This document shows positions 23,649 through 35,600 of a stretch of 64,000 nucleotides of DNA, piece by piece. The notes below the pieces were generated by a model. It ran no database searches. It saw only the letters and a program-made list of their open reading frames with translations, and was not told where the DNA came from. Within the stretch, counting starts at the first letter, position 1. Each line of letters starts with the position of its first letter. The position numbers were made by a program, and so were the translations under genes. This stretch comes from Sipunculus nudus (taxonomy: Eukaryota > Annelida > Sipuncula > Golfingiida > Sipunculidae): positions 6,497,900-6,561,899 of the forward strand of contig CM049322.1 of the NCBI GenBank assembly GCA_026874595.1. Direction: 5' to 3'.

Positions 23649-25103
23649 TCAGAGACGTGTGGTATGCTCCTGTGTGGCTGATGTATTAATTGTATGAATC
23701 CGTTTACATAAAATAGTTTTTAATATACATCTAAACCTTTCATAAAACAGGACATAAATGACAAAATTGATACTGGAATTTATGAGAACAAGTAACTCTG
23801 AGAACACAGCGAATGTTAATGTCCCTCGATTACCGGTCCCCATGAACTTTCTCAATAACACAGCCGCAATAAAGCTTGGTGTCTGGCACAATAAGAACAC
23901 AACCACGACAGCTATAATATTGAGGGTACCGGACACATTGAGAGCTTTCTTTTTATTAACATTTCCTGTCAGCTTTGCATGGACACTATTGACTTTCCTG
24001 ATGGCATAGAGTAGACGCACATTCAGTACTGAAAGCAGACATATCGGTAAAACGTACATCAGACACCATGTCAGCACTTCACTGTAAACAAGGGTGTATA
24101 CACTTCTTATTTGTCGTGCCATTCTCAACTCTTCACCGTCAACATGACTGGCATTCAGCTTGTTAGAGTCAATGAACAATTCTTCAAAAAACATGGGAAG
24201 ATTGAATGCCAGGCTGGCTACAGTGACGCAGAAAACAGACTTCTTCGCGTTGGACAGTGTGATCCAGGCCGCTGATCGCAAAGGATAGCATATGGTAAAA
24301 TAGCGGTCTGCTGTTGCCAAAACAACCAACCACGCGGTAACCATCTGTGCCGTGTTGGAAATTGGAGCTAAATACGGAAGGAATCTAGACATCGCAAACA
24401 TAACACACTCATTTTGTTTTTTATAAAGGCAAAACCTTGGAACGACCTTGGTGCCGAGCTGTAGCAAGAGTACAAACGAATCCCCAACAGCAAGAGCAAG
24501 TAACAGGAAATCATATGGTCGGAAATTCTTAATATCAGCTAGAATTTGAATTGTAATTATAGACCCGGCTAATCCTAAAACAATTATAATGACACTGACC
24601 GGAACGTCCACAACAAAATGGTATATTGTATATATTGATCTGTTTTGAGGGATTATACCGTCACTTTGACTTGATGAACAGTTCTGACAAGTGAGTTCGT
24701 TATTGATGGACCTGTTCCATGTCCGGGTTGTGGTGTTTTTTCTTATCTTATTCATTGACCGTACTTTTTTATTGCCTTTAACATCTGGATATACATACTC
24801 CATTACTAGCACTGAAATATCTTGATGAAATATCGGTATATCAACTTCGTCACTGTTGTTTATTATATTGAGTGACGTTAGTTCTATAGTTGAATTTAAA
24901 TATACTGAAGGTATACTGGTTCCTTTCTGTGTTTCAGAAGCTAGAACCTTCATTAGTTTTCTTGGCGAGACCGTATTAATGTCCCGTCTGTCATGCGGGT
25001 TAACGTCTCCTGCTGCCAAATTCAAAAGAATCAGTAGAAATAAGCCAGGTGAAGAGTAGAAATTCAGGTATTTAGAAATGTCATTCATCCTGTATATATA
25101 CAT
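23649..25103 (-). CDS. Class A (rhodopsin-family) GPCR, FMRFamide-receptor-like
   Basis: Intronless, 484 residues from ATG 25103-25101; an in-frame ATG at 25088-25086 (MNDISKY) may be the true start. Signal-like stretch LFLLILLNLAAG, then an extracellular N-terminus of about 160 residues with several N-x-S/T sites. TM1 162-186, TM2 197-220 (LALAVGD), TM3 238-262 followed by ADRYFTICYPL (DRY 266-268), TM4 288-308, TM5 340-364, TM6 393-418 with FLLCQTP in place of CWxP, TM7 432-453 with NFVIY in place of NPxxY. The tail is short with a basic helix-8-like stretch. Such receptors bind neuropeptides and couple to G proteins. Odd: no Cys in the second extracellular loop. The ligand cannot be told from sequence. 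Confidence 0.9.
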   Translation of the reverse strand: MYIYRMNDISKYLNFYSSPGLFLLILLNLAAGDVNPHDRRDINTVSPRKLMKVLASETQKGTSIPSVYLNSTIELTSLNIINNSDEVDIPIFHQDISVLVMEYVYPDVKGNKKVRSMNKIRKNTTTRTWNRSINNELTCQNCSSSQSDGIIPQNRSIYTIYHFVVDVPVSVIIIVLGLAGSIITIQILADIKNFRPYDFLLLALAVGDSFVLLLQLGTKVVPRFCLYKKQNECVMFAMSRFLPYLAPISNTAQMVTAWLVVLATADRYFTICYPLRSAAWITLSNAKKSVFCVTVASLAFNLPMFFEELFIDSNKLNASHVDGEELRMARQIRSVYTLVYSEVLTWCLMYVLPICLLSVLNVRLLYAIRKVNSVHAKLTGNVNKKKALNVSGTLNIIAVVVVFLLCQTPSFIAAVLLRKFMGTGNRGTLTFAVFSELLVLINSSINFVIYVLFYERFRCILKTILCKRIHTINTSATQEHTTRL

Positions 25104-26004
25104 ATTCACAGATCGATGAAAAGAATACGTTCTCTCAATGGTCCCTCTTAGCGGATAATATTTCTCAGTTCAACTGGTGTCATCTATCTTCCGATATATA
25201 GGCAAATGCTAATTTTCAGTCCGATATTGTTCATTCAGAACGTCAGATGCTTCTACCTAGATTGGGGTAGACGCGTATAAACACCTAGATTTCAGTTCCA
25301 ATTATCTAGTGCAAGCGTTGCAAATGTTAAAGATCTGTTCGTGACTGCTTATATAATCATGACCGCTATACGCTGAAATGCACATAAAGGCCCATGATCA
25401 ATACCCAATGAGCATCAAGGGACTGATAATGGATTACACTGGAAAAATGAGAGCATTGTAAGTTGTTCAATTATTTATTAATTGAGCTGGTCAATGCACA
25501 TCTCAGTACTGTCAACAAGACACGTCAGTGAGACTGGCTTTCAGTGTTGGTTATTTGCAGTTGAATGTTTTTCATAAAAGTATTAAATCTTACGAGACAT
25601 TTGTATTAAACTGACTGAAAACAGTCAAAATCAATGCTGAACTGATGACATACTACTGTAGGCGATGCTTCTTATCAAGGGGAAGATCTGCTTTATTTCT
25701 GTTTAAACAAGTTTGACATTTTTCACCTCATTGCAGTCAAAATGGTAGGTATATACTAATGTGCAGTCTGTAATATCTGGGAATATATAACTGGTTATTT
25801 AATTTGGTCTAACTGTGCCTCATGTACGTCACAGGTAACCAAAATATCAGTTTGCTTGGCTGTTTTTTTCTGGGGGGGGGTCTGTTAATTATCAGGACAT
25901 AAATCAGTGGACATAGGTTTCCGTTCAATGAACAATGTCATGAATATCAGGCATGACCTAGGTCACAGGTCATAGAAGAATGTCCCTAAAACAATCACAA
26001 AAAT
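25104..26004. other. Upstream flank of the GPCR
   Basis: The part 25104-25650 is collinear with 26531-27018, so the promoter side of the receptor is duplicated. A G run lies at 25873-25880. No further gene is seen. Confidence 0.6.
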
Positions 26005-26530
26005 ACAGTTATCCGTTTTGAGAGATGGTACCGTCACGATGGCTTGGTGAACAATTCTGAAAAGTGAGTTCGTCATCGATGAATTTGTTCTATGTCAAGC
26101 TTGTGGTGTTTTCTCTCATCTTTATGAAAATTTGGACTTTTCCCTTTGCACGGGGGGATTTCATCATTCTTGATTTTATTCAATGATTATACTTCTTCAT
26201 TGGCTCAAAATTATGGATCTATATACTCCATAACTTCCACTGAAATATTGTGTAACGTGAGTTCCAAAACAGGTCCATCAGTATGTCTGTTTTACATCCT
26301 GATTTCACTGCTGTTGTGTTAGGTAGCGCAGTTTCTTGAATAAAGGCCCTGTAGTTGAATTAAAAAATACCGTAATGGTTCCGTTCTGGTTTTCAAAAGC
26401 TGGCACCTTTATCAGTTGCCCGGTAGAGACCGTGTAATTGTTCTTTTCGACATCTTCTGTCGCCAAATTCAAAAGAATAAGCAAAAGTAAGCTAGATGGA
26501 GAGTACGAATTCATGTATTTAGAAATATCA
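26005..26530 (-). pseudogene. N-terminal fragment of a duplicated GPCR
   Basis: It is homologous to the receptor's N-terminal coding part. The frame at 26514-26305 gives LLLLILLNLATEDV, with STGQLIKVPAFENQNG against the receptor's SPRKLMKVLASETQKG. The position matching the receptor's MNDIS ATG reads ACG here, and the frame breaks after about 69 codons, although DNA similarity runs on to about 26010. No transmembrane part is present, so it is a truncated pseudogene. Confidence 0.85.
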
Positions 26531-27018
26531 ATCGTCCTTTAGCTATCCATAGATCGATGACAAGCCTATAGACTATGTTCTCTCAGTCGCCCCTATCAAG
26601 CCCTGCTGACTATTTATTAGTTTTAACTTTGATGCCATGTGACATCAATTTCAGCGAGCGTTCTTTCAATTTGATAGTATCCCCTTCAGAACTGCTGTGG
26701 CTATAATAATATGGCATCGTTGCAAATGTAAAAGGTCTATTGATGACCGCTATATGCTGGAATGCACACATAGGTCCATGATCAATACCCAATGAGTATC
26801 AAGGGACAGATAATGGATCACAGTCGATTAATGAGTTTTAAGTTTATTAAGTATTAATTTACTGAGCTAGCGACTACACATCACACGTCAGTGAGACTGG
26901 CAACCCGTGAAGTTCACTAGCACTGCTGCTTCTCTGAATGTTATCCCAAAAGTATTACATTCTAAGAGAAAAATAGTAAGTTGCCTGAAAACAGTCTAAA
27001 TCAGTGCTGAATTGAGTA
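26531..27018. repeat. Second copy of the GPCR 5' flank
   Basis: It aligns with 25104-25650, for instance CATGATCAATACCCAATGAG and CACGTCAGTGAGACTGGC. Together with 26005-26530 it forms a block of about 1 kb duplicated in direct orientation, about 1.37 kb away from the gene copy. Confidence 0.8.
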
Positions 27019-27028
27019 AATTTCACTC

Positions 27029-27031
<3 letters not shown>

Positions 27032-27088
<57 letters not shown>
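27032..27088. repeat. (TA)n microsatellite
   Basis: A pure TA run at the right terminus of the Helitron-like copy B, replacing its terminal hairpin. Confidence 0.95.
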
Positions 27089-27089
<1 letters not shown>

Positions 27090-27990
27090 TACAGATATCC
27101 GCCTAATCAGAGAGGCATTGATAACGTGAAACATGGAATCTCTCTAAACATGACAGCCTTCCGAATTTGTAGCATCAGAGATGCCCTAGTATCCCAAGAC
27201 GCATGGAAGTATACAACCAATGTAGGTGGCATCACCAGTCATGTGTACAAGATAAAGCAATCCTAGAAAAAAACAAGAAAAAACAAGAGCTCTAGAAAAC
27301 TATCCAAGATCTATAGACATGAACATACAAAGCTTTAGGCCAATGCGCCAAACCACTGCTAAGAAAGGGGCATCAATGTATTCTTGGAAAAGGGAACGAT
27401 AGGTGGTGCCACCTGGCTGGTGTGTACCTACGATGCTACGACAAAGCTATCGGAGAAGGGTAAACGTGCAAAATTTTAGGCTGATAGATCCGTCCACTCC
27501 TGATTTATGGATGGATGCCACATGAAAACAATTGTAGGTGGCACCACCAGAAGTGTGAAGGTATAAAGGATTTATGGACATGCAACATTTCAAGCCGACA
27601 CGGCAAACGACTCCTTTTAAAAATGCATCTGTGTATTTGGGTTTTAGGTAGCATCATCTGTCATTTAAAGGAAAAAGCTGTCTAAAGCTGGCGCCAACAA
27701 TGTTGAAGACGGAATGGAGCTAGTTAACCAAGATCAATGGACATGCTAAATTTCAGACCACTACATTAAACCACTCCTGAGATTCGGCTATTATCACTAA
27801 AACGACGCACCGATGGGCACTGCCTAATAGGGATTGCAGGTGGCGCCAGCAATATTTGTTAGATCAGTTCACATGTTACCCGATAATTATGCCGGGTTTC
27901 TAAAAGATTGGTTGAAGGGTCTCAGAAGAGAAGGCAGCGGAACTAGGCTCGAAACATAGTATACACAAAGCTTTGTTTTGGCGGATATAA
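27089..27990 (-). mobile_element. Helitron-like element, family 1, copy B (right end lost)
   Basis: On the minus strand it starts TTATATCCGCCAAAACAAAG, like copies A and C, and near its other end keeps TATCCGCCTAATCAGAG in inverse. The hairpin and CTAG end are replaced by (TA)n. Several GGTGGCxxCACC-type palindromes remain (for example near 27224, 27404, 27538, 27838). Confidence 0.6.
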
Positions 27991-28060
27991 TTACTGTATT
28001 AAATCTTTAAGAGGTGTGTTTTGGCGGATATAATTACTGTATTAAATCTTTAACTGGGTG
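27976..28060. repeat. Tandem duplication of about 46 bp
   Basis: TTGGCGGATATAATTACTG continuing to TATTAAATCTTTA occurs twice in a row. The first copy holds the left terminus of the Helitron-like copy B. Confidence 0.9.
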
Positions 28061-31000
28061 TGTTCTTGTGAAATTTATATATGCAATTGTAAGGCATTTA
28101 AGCCATCACTGTAGTGGACTTGTAGGATTTTCCTTACAGTCAATATAAATCAACACAGGAATTTGAGTTTAAAATAAACAAATGGCCGAAAGATCTGTCT
28201 GAAACGTTAGTGGCAGTGTATTAGTTAAGCATGATAAACAGGGAACTAGAACAATCGGGGCGGCTACAGAATTTTACCATATGTCGATTAACTTTTAGTC
28301 AAAATGGCTCAACCAAGTGCCGACTGGATCATTCAAGCACGAGAGGATTGGCGCTTTTCACCCTGCTGTAGGCCAGCACACTTTACAATAGGGGTGGCCT
28401 ATTCATAGGATAAAGAGGGGTGGTAGGCTTGATGTCTGACGGACTGACCATGCAACTATTATCTCTATAAAAATAAAAATAGGCAGCATTGTAGGGATCA
28501 GCCAAAAGAACCCTTTCTTGCGTACACGTACTCACCCCGAGGACAGGTTAGAGAGATTATCAGTGCCACGAGTATGCCGAGGGTTGGTAATCTCTGCCCG
28601 GTCAGGACAAGCTTATTTCTATAGTGGACAAATCACTCAATAACATTGCCCCCGGTATGGGATAGATGAGGTAGTGGCTGTCCAATCTCAGCCGACTGAT
28701 ATCTACCGAAATGTATAAGCTTAATTGCATCTCAGGGCATTCTGTGTGCGTCATTTAGTTTAATAATTTAATTGTTACATTTAGCTCAAGAACTGTGCAG
28801 AACATTATGTTTCGGCTTCATTAAAACATTTTATTCAATATTTGGACAGACCTTTCGATCATTTTGGTGATTTAAAACTATACATTCCTGTGCTGTTGTT
28901 GTTTTATTTTAGGGCAAGTCCAACACATTGATATAGTAGCGGTAATAGTAATGTAGGTGACAATAATAAAGTATACTTTAAATGCTAACACTTCTGGGTG
29001 TCCTAGCTTTACCCAAATTTTCGGATAACAGGCTGGAAAAAGTCCAGAGATCCAGTCTAAACATTGAGGGAGCAACCATTGATCTCGAAAATATGTTTGT
29101 GTTCAAGAGTATAACGGAGACTAAACGTTCAATATAAGGCATATGGCAGAATATCAAACAAGCGAAATACATAAAAGGTAAAAGTTTGATTAATAATAAT
29201 GTGTGATACAGGTGTGACCTAGGACAGCTTCCAAAGGCAGAGGCTGCGTTCACAGTTTCCAAGATGGAAAATGTTGATAAGCCATCATGATGCGGAGACC
29301 AAAATAGCTCAATACTACTTTGACAAAGACAACGCATGCTGATAAACGGGTCTTGTTGCCTTTTTAAAGCGATGTTGTACCTCTGAAAAAAAACTAATGG
29401 TTGTTTAAATGATTTTTTTTGTTTTTACGTTTAGAAAAGCCTAATATTTGTCATTGATATCAAATACAATATACCTTTATTATTATTTCCTCTTGCATCC
29501 TCTGATCCACTGGTCTTCCCTCAAACTTTGTCCTCGGTTCCTGGAAAAGAAAATTATGTAACCGTTAGTGGTGGGAGTCGGTTCCTTTTTCATAATCGAT
29601 CATCGGTTTGAGCAAACCGACTGATGTTCGATTATTAATCGGTTCAGACAAATACATGCAATTATCAAAGAAATATGCAATTATCTGTGAAACGTACTGT
29701 ACCTATGTTTCACCGGCAGGTATTCTCCTCTCGCGCAGGAGTGTAACGATTCTTCCACGTATAAAGACTAATTTTAAGGGTCAAATTTAACGATGGGCAA
29801 CGTCGGGTAATGCCTTTCATAATGGAATTTAAGAGCATCTAAGAATGTTAGGCCTATAAAGGGGCTGTTTGTCTAGCACATGAAGTCAGATTTTACGGAC
29901 CTAGGTGCGCTTGGGGCAGATCATACCAAACAAAAAAGAATTGCAGACTAGTCCAAAGAAAAATCCAGCTGAAATCCAAATACTCGACCGGCCGGGTTAG
30001 CCCCAACAAAGAAATTTTTAAGGACGGCCTAAACAGCGGCACCTGGCATCGGTTGAATAGATTATTTCTAAGAGAATCTCGCAAAATTAATATAGGCCTG
30101 GAGAATTTATGGAGTATTTTAACGTCTTTCCGCCCATATTGTGCAATGTACTTTTCGTTAGAAAACTCTCCGCTAATTATGCAGCTCCCTACGAGTTCAC
30201 AGATAATAAGTTTAATAAGTCCTCCGTTCTCGCATCTACCGTGTCATACTGAGTTACATACTTAAGTTATTTGGGAACACAGACTCATTATATGAAGCGC
30301 GGAATGCGGTAAAAAAATGGAAAAATCATTTTTGCCTATAACATAAAGGTATTCTGGAGAGAAAACAGTCATTATTATGATGTAATCGATAGTTGCCTTT
30401 GGTAATCGAGAGCTTGAAAGTGTCAGCAAACCGACTGACTTTGATAAAACTCGATGATCGGCCCACCACTAGTAACCGTGCAAATGCCGATTCTGCTTGT
30501 ACTGTCGACAAATCGATATTGGATTAAATATTTGCTTCTACACAGAATTTATTGTGCCTTTCAGTATTTTCACCGACCCAGCAAAGCGCTCACATAAAGA
30601 CAAATAAACAAATAAACAATTAATGACAATTAAACGATCTGAAATCCATGAGATACACCTAGTTTTACTCGGTAAAACGTGGACGCACCTTGGACAGCAA
30701 CCTAAAGAAAAAGGTTTGTTTGACCCCGTTAACATTTCTTATATCAATGTGAAAGGACACCTGGTTATCAGCTTACCACATGCTGCAATTACACAACAAG
30801 GTGATAACTAATTAAATTCCCCTCCATGTACATTAAGACTAACTCTTGCTTGGAAGTTTGCAAAACCTCTCCATGTCTTTGACTGCATGACTGACATATC
30901 TGCTGATTCTCTTGGTATCAGGCACCCTCCACCAGGGGGCAGCAGTTAACATATATTGCCATAAATTACCATAAAAATAATTAAATTAAGCTGAAACATA

Positions 31001-31600
31001 ATAATTTAAGGCGGCTGCAAGGTATAGTCAGTATGTATATCATATTGTTTGATGTAAAATATATCATGTTTATTTTAATGATTTAAAGACTATAATGACC
31101 TCCAATGGCGCTAGATTACTCCAGAGACGGGAGAATGTTTACGATTAGTTTTAGACATAACAAACATAATGTAGATGATAAATAGTCAGAGCTGTTATTT
31201 CAATGCTCACAATAATAGTAAGGTGGAAACTATCTATGACTTTCTGTTACATAACATTAATGCTTGCTCATGTAACGCGTGAGGCAACATGACAATAACA
31301 CCGACCCATTTACCCTCTCAAGCCCCGGACAATCACCAAAAGGAAACCAATATTAGACAGCTACCCCCAGTAAAATACACACGAGACATTTTCCAACCCC
31401 AGTTTTCCAAACCGGACAATGGGTAAATTACCCCAAATACCCCTTAAATTACCCCAAATAATTTACCCCTTCTGGGGTGGTATGAGCAGAATATACTTGT
31501 TTCAGTTCCAGTGGTTTCCTGAGATGTGACTATCCTCAGGGCCATAGGTCCATAGGAGCTTATGTGGTATGTAAAATCGCAAAAAAATTAAATCATTAAC
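28061..31600. other. Intergenic stretch with no accepted gene
   Basis: No gene model can be built. There is one candidate orphan exon (29475-29540, listed separately). A hairpin-like pair AGAGATTA / TAATCTCT lies at about 28550-28606 with a loop of unclear meaning. Scattered open frames of 60-119 codons have no recognisable motifs. Confidence 0.4.
29475..29540 (-). CDS. Candidate orphan exon, protein unknown
   Basis: On the minus strand, CTTTTCCAG|GAACCG and AATAAAG|GTATAT bound 66 bases (22 codons). In phase 0 they read EPRTKFEGRPVDQRMQEEII. The pyrimidine-rich acceptor and unbroken charged peptide look exon-like, but no partner exon was found in either direction and the protein is not recognised. 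Confidence 0.25.
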
Positions 31601-31626
31601 ATGACATCTTGGAAAATATAAGAAAA

Positions 31627-32234
31627 TCCTGCTTATCTACCCAAACGAAGAAAGTAACCTCTTCTAAAACGCCCCATTTATCCTGCTTATCTACCCAAAC
31701 GAAGAAAGTAACCTCTTCTAAAACGCCCCATTTATCCTGCTTATCTACCCAAACGAAGAAAGTAACCTCTTCTAAAACGCCCCATTTATCCTGCTTATCT
31801 ACCCAAACGAAGAAAGTAACCTCTTCTAAAACGCCCCATTTATCCTGCTTATCTACCCAAACGAAGAAAGTAACCTCTTCTAAAACGCCCCATTTATCCT
31901 GCTTATCTACCCAAACGAAGAAAGTAACCTTTTCTAAAACGCCCCATTTATCCTGCTTATCTACCCAAACGAAGAAAGTAACCTTTTCTAAAACGCCCCA
32001 TTTATCCTGCTTATCTACCCAAACGAAGAAAGTAACCTCTTCTAAAACGCCCCATTTATCCTGCTTATCTACCCAAACGAAGAAAGGAACCTCTTCTAAA
32101 ACGCCCCATTTATCCTGCTTATCTACCCAAACAAAGAAAGTAACCTTTTCTAAAACGCCCCATTTATCCTGCTTATCTACCCAAACGAAGAAAGTAACCT
32201 CTTCTAAAACGCCCCATTTATCCTGTTTATCCAT
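31627..32234. repeat. 54-bp minisatellite, about 11 copies
   Basis: The unit begins TCCTGCTTATCTACCCAAAC and ends AAACGCCCCATTTA. Copies differ at a few sites only (CCTCTT/CCTTTT, AAAGTAACC/AAAGGAACC). Because 54 is a multiple of 3, it is open as an 18-residue repeat on the minus strand (KQDKWGVLEEVTFF) and on the plus strand (CLSTQTKKVTSSKTPHL). It lies 5' of the first lipocalin exon found and is not counted as a gene. Confidence 0.95.
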
Positions 32235-32472
32235 AAAGAAGACCTTGTATGATAGTTCTCAATCAGTTATAAAAATCTGGGGTTTACTTCTAAGATATAA
32301 ATACTGTTTTGATGTGTTTTGAACTTACAGCTAGCGGCAATTTTTATTCATCGGTGTTTGATAAGACTTTCAGTCTAGGGACTTTTATCCATCTTTAAGT
32401 ATTTGTATCCTTAAACCTGAAGGAATAACAACATAACAGAAGGTGTAACAGTTAATCTTATGCTTTGTTCAG

Positions 32473-32531
32473 GTTCAGAACTGTGTATCGTCAGTAATGT
32501 TCCACGGGACAAAAACTTCAAAGAAGACAAG
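32473..32531 (+). CDS. Lipocalin-like gene, first exon found
   Basis: The acceptor is TTTGTTCAG|GT; it reads SELCIVSNVPRDKNFKEDK; the donor is AAG|GTAGAT, phase 0. TTCAG at 32474-32477 gives an alternative acceptor that breaks nothing visible but shifts phase. Confidence 0.55.
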
Positions 32532-32569
32532 GTAGATGCACGTGCTCTCTCTTTCTCTCTCTCTCTCTC

Positions 32570-32600
<31 letters not shown>

Positions 32601-35600
32601 TCATGCATATATACGTGGCTGTATTCCGGTATATAGACCATAACTATACATTGTTGTTTTATTGTTGGTGTCTGAAATATTATGTTGCGGTACTGGCATA
32701 TACATATAATCATTTATTTGTCAAGGATATATTTTTATTTATTTCGATTCTGTAATTTATCTATCATTTAAATACTAAATTCTTATATATTAGTCACCGT
32801 TCCATCATTTATTTATCACCCTTCTATCATTTATTAGTAACAGATCTATAATTTAAAGGTCACTCTTTTACCATTTTTTTTGTCTGAGATATATAATGTA
32901 TAAGTCTGTAATATGTTATTTCTTTGTTATTAACCTATCATTTATTAATCACTAATCTCACATTTTTGGTCACTGATATCTCATTTGTTTGTCAAAAAAT
33001 GAAGCATTATTTGTTAGGCCTACTGATCTATCGTTAATCCCTGGTGTATCATTTGTTAGACACTGATTAACTATTAACTAGCGATCTCTCCTTAGTTTTT
33101 TACTGGCTTCTCTTTAATTAGTCATTTTTTTTAGCTCATTGGCAGGTGGACATTTTGGCGATATTACCAGACAAACATTGGGACTCAATATGACTATTAT
33201 GGGGAGCTCTACCGTTCTAAAGGGGCTCTCTACTACGATGAGGTCACAAGGTAAGGTTTGTTTGTCAGCATATTTTCGCAAAAAAAAGTTCTGAACATAT
33301 TTTGTTGCAATTTTCTTGAGCAAATATTTGTGGAACAAACCATTTATTTATAGAATCACTTTTTATATTCCAATGTTTTCTTTCCACATTCTTTTTTTAT
33401 TACGGTTATAACTTTTGTAACCAGTGAATTGAGATGGTGAACCGTGACACACGGTTCTTCTTGCACTTTATGTACACTAGACTAGAAATTAAACAGAAGT
33501 CATGAAGTGTAATTCTGGTTTGAGTTTAATTTTCATTTGGATTAAACATTTTTATTTAATTTTGACTGTAAAAATAACGTTCGTGCGCAAATATGAGATC
33601 CCTTCATTCTATAGCAGTGAGTTACACAATTGCTTCCTCGCAAAAGACATACATTCCATCAATATGCCACAAGTTAACACAGAATCTTTGACAAAATAAC
33701 GATACAGAGAAATGGTACGCCACTGGTGGAAGGTTTGCGCTTTCTGAGAGCTTTCTCTTTTTTTTTTTTATTGTTCCTGTAACTCTGTGAAGGCTTTTTA
33801 TGATTAAAGGTGATGTAAAATTTGTTTAGATCAGCCATAAATATTTATCTTATTTTGATTTATCTTAAAGATCATATATATTCCGTGTGGTGTTTCAAAG
33901 ATAACGCAGGGAGTTATTTTATTACAGAAAGACTTAGGGAACTACTCCAGAAACAAGTCTGATCGCTTTTATTTGATGCAAGGCTCACGCTGTAACGTCC
34001 GTAGGTGATAAAGAATCTAAAGTTTGTGTACCCTCAGATGGCACGTTTATTGCCCAGGTGGCTATCTTGCGTCTTAGGGCCCCTTACGCTATATGGCCCA
34101 TATTATTGGTGTCAATATCAACTTGAAGTTGGCCGCTTACAACGGTGTGTTAAAACCTGTACACGTTACACACACCAGACTCCTGAAGAAATATGGCACT
34201 TTTTTTTAGCACTTGATATGCACGCGTCTATACAAATTTTTTTTTGTCAAATGTTAGGGAAATAAGGGAGTTTCCACTGCGCAATTGTGTTTTACTTGTT
34301 TCGACACCATTACAAGGACTTCTCTCTAAGCAGGAACATTTTAATAATTTTAATTGCCGGTACTTGTATGAATACAACACTTGAATATTTTCAATGAAAT
34401 CAGTTATGTAAAACTGATTATTAAACAAATTTCAAAGTTATATCGAAACCATGAATGTGCAGTGGAAACATATAGAACAACGTAAGATGTTACGGTGACA
34501 TGATTTGCCCGACACACTATTCTTCTGTGAAAATTAATAGGCGTATTTTAATGTTGCTTGCTCTATTATAAGGACTGCATGGAATGACTATTTTTTATAA
34601 AAGAAGATGGATAGAATTAGCCTAACTATATTCCAAATCAAGAAGAATAAATACAATAATTGTTGCTTCCTACAGACATTGACATAAAAAATAATACATT
34701 TTGTATTTAATAAAATAATTAATTAACGAACTGAGATAGAAAACTAGCGTTCTTAAAGCTTTAAATTCTCGCTGAACGTTCACTGAGGTTATTGAACACA
34801 ATCTGAAATCTGGTCAGTAACCTTATAATCGGGGGAAAACATAACTATAAAACTATTCGACGCTTCTTCGACAGTTTTTACCAGATGCATTTTACGTTTT
34901 ACGGCATGATAAATGCTTTCGGGTTACAGTGCACTGACTGCATGTGGTAAAGTCAAGAACGAATATCTATGTTGCCAAAGCTTTCAATAGTCCTGCTTCT
35001 AGTCTCTGAACCTGGCTTCCTATTGAGCTTAGGCAAAGTGACTCAGTCTACTGTTTTAAATGGATCTTTACGTGATATTAGTACAGAGTATTAAAAAGCA
35101 TGTATATTTAATTACACATTATATCATTATTTTTACTACTTATGTAATGTTTATTTTGATATAAATCTTACTGTTTTATGTACAATGCGGGTGAACTTTT
35201 ATTGTAAAGGACACAAGCACAATATAAATAAATAAAGTATTATTGTTTCTCTATTCATTGGAAAATATAGGAAATATGGGAAGTCACTGTTCCCATATAT
35301 ACATGTACTTTACTTACACTCTCATTCAACTTCTTCGCAGAGAGAACCCCACCGCAAATTGTTCTGTATACGGGCCACTGACCCTGGTTCCAATTGAAGG
35401 GGAAGATCCTGGGACCTATCTGTTTGTTGATTGTAAGGATGTATATTATGCAAACTACATGTACTCTATGACGTAACTATTTTATGATAGTATTTAAGGG
35501 TGTAATAGTTATAAACAACAGGTATTATGTCAGGTATTTTTTATGATAGTAAGGGTTTTATAGTTATAAACTTCACATATTTTATACTTTTTTTAATGAT

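Noticed and set aside
28500-28610. Small RNA candidate from paired AGAGATTA / TAATCTCT arms
   Set aside because: Pairing is short, no polymerase III or snRNA promoter element was seen, and it matches no RNA family I know.
28978-29337. 119-codon minus-strand frame
   Set aside because: No recognisable domain, no splice support, and composition like the surrounding intergenic DNA.
31596-32322. 212- and 237-codon frames on opposite strands
   Set aside because: Both come from the same 54-bp minisatellite and cannot both be genes; neither has a coding flank.
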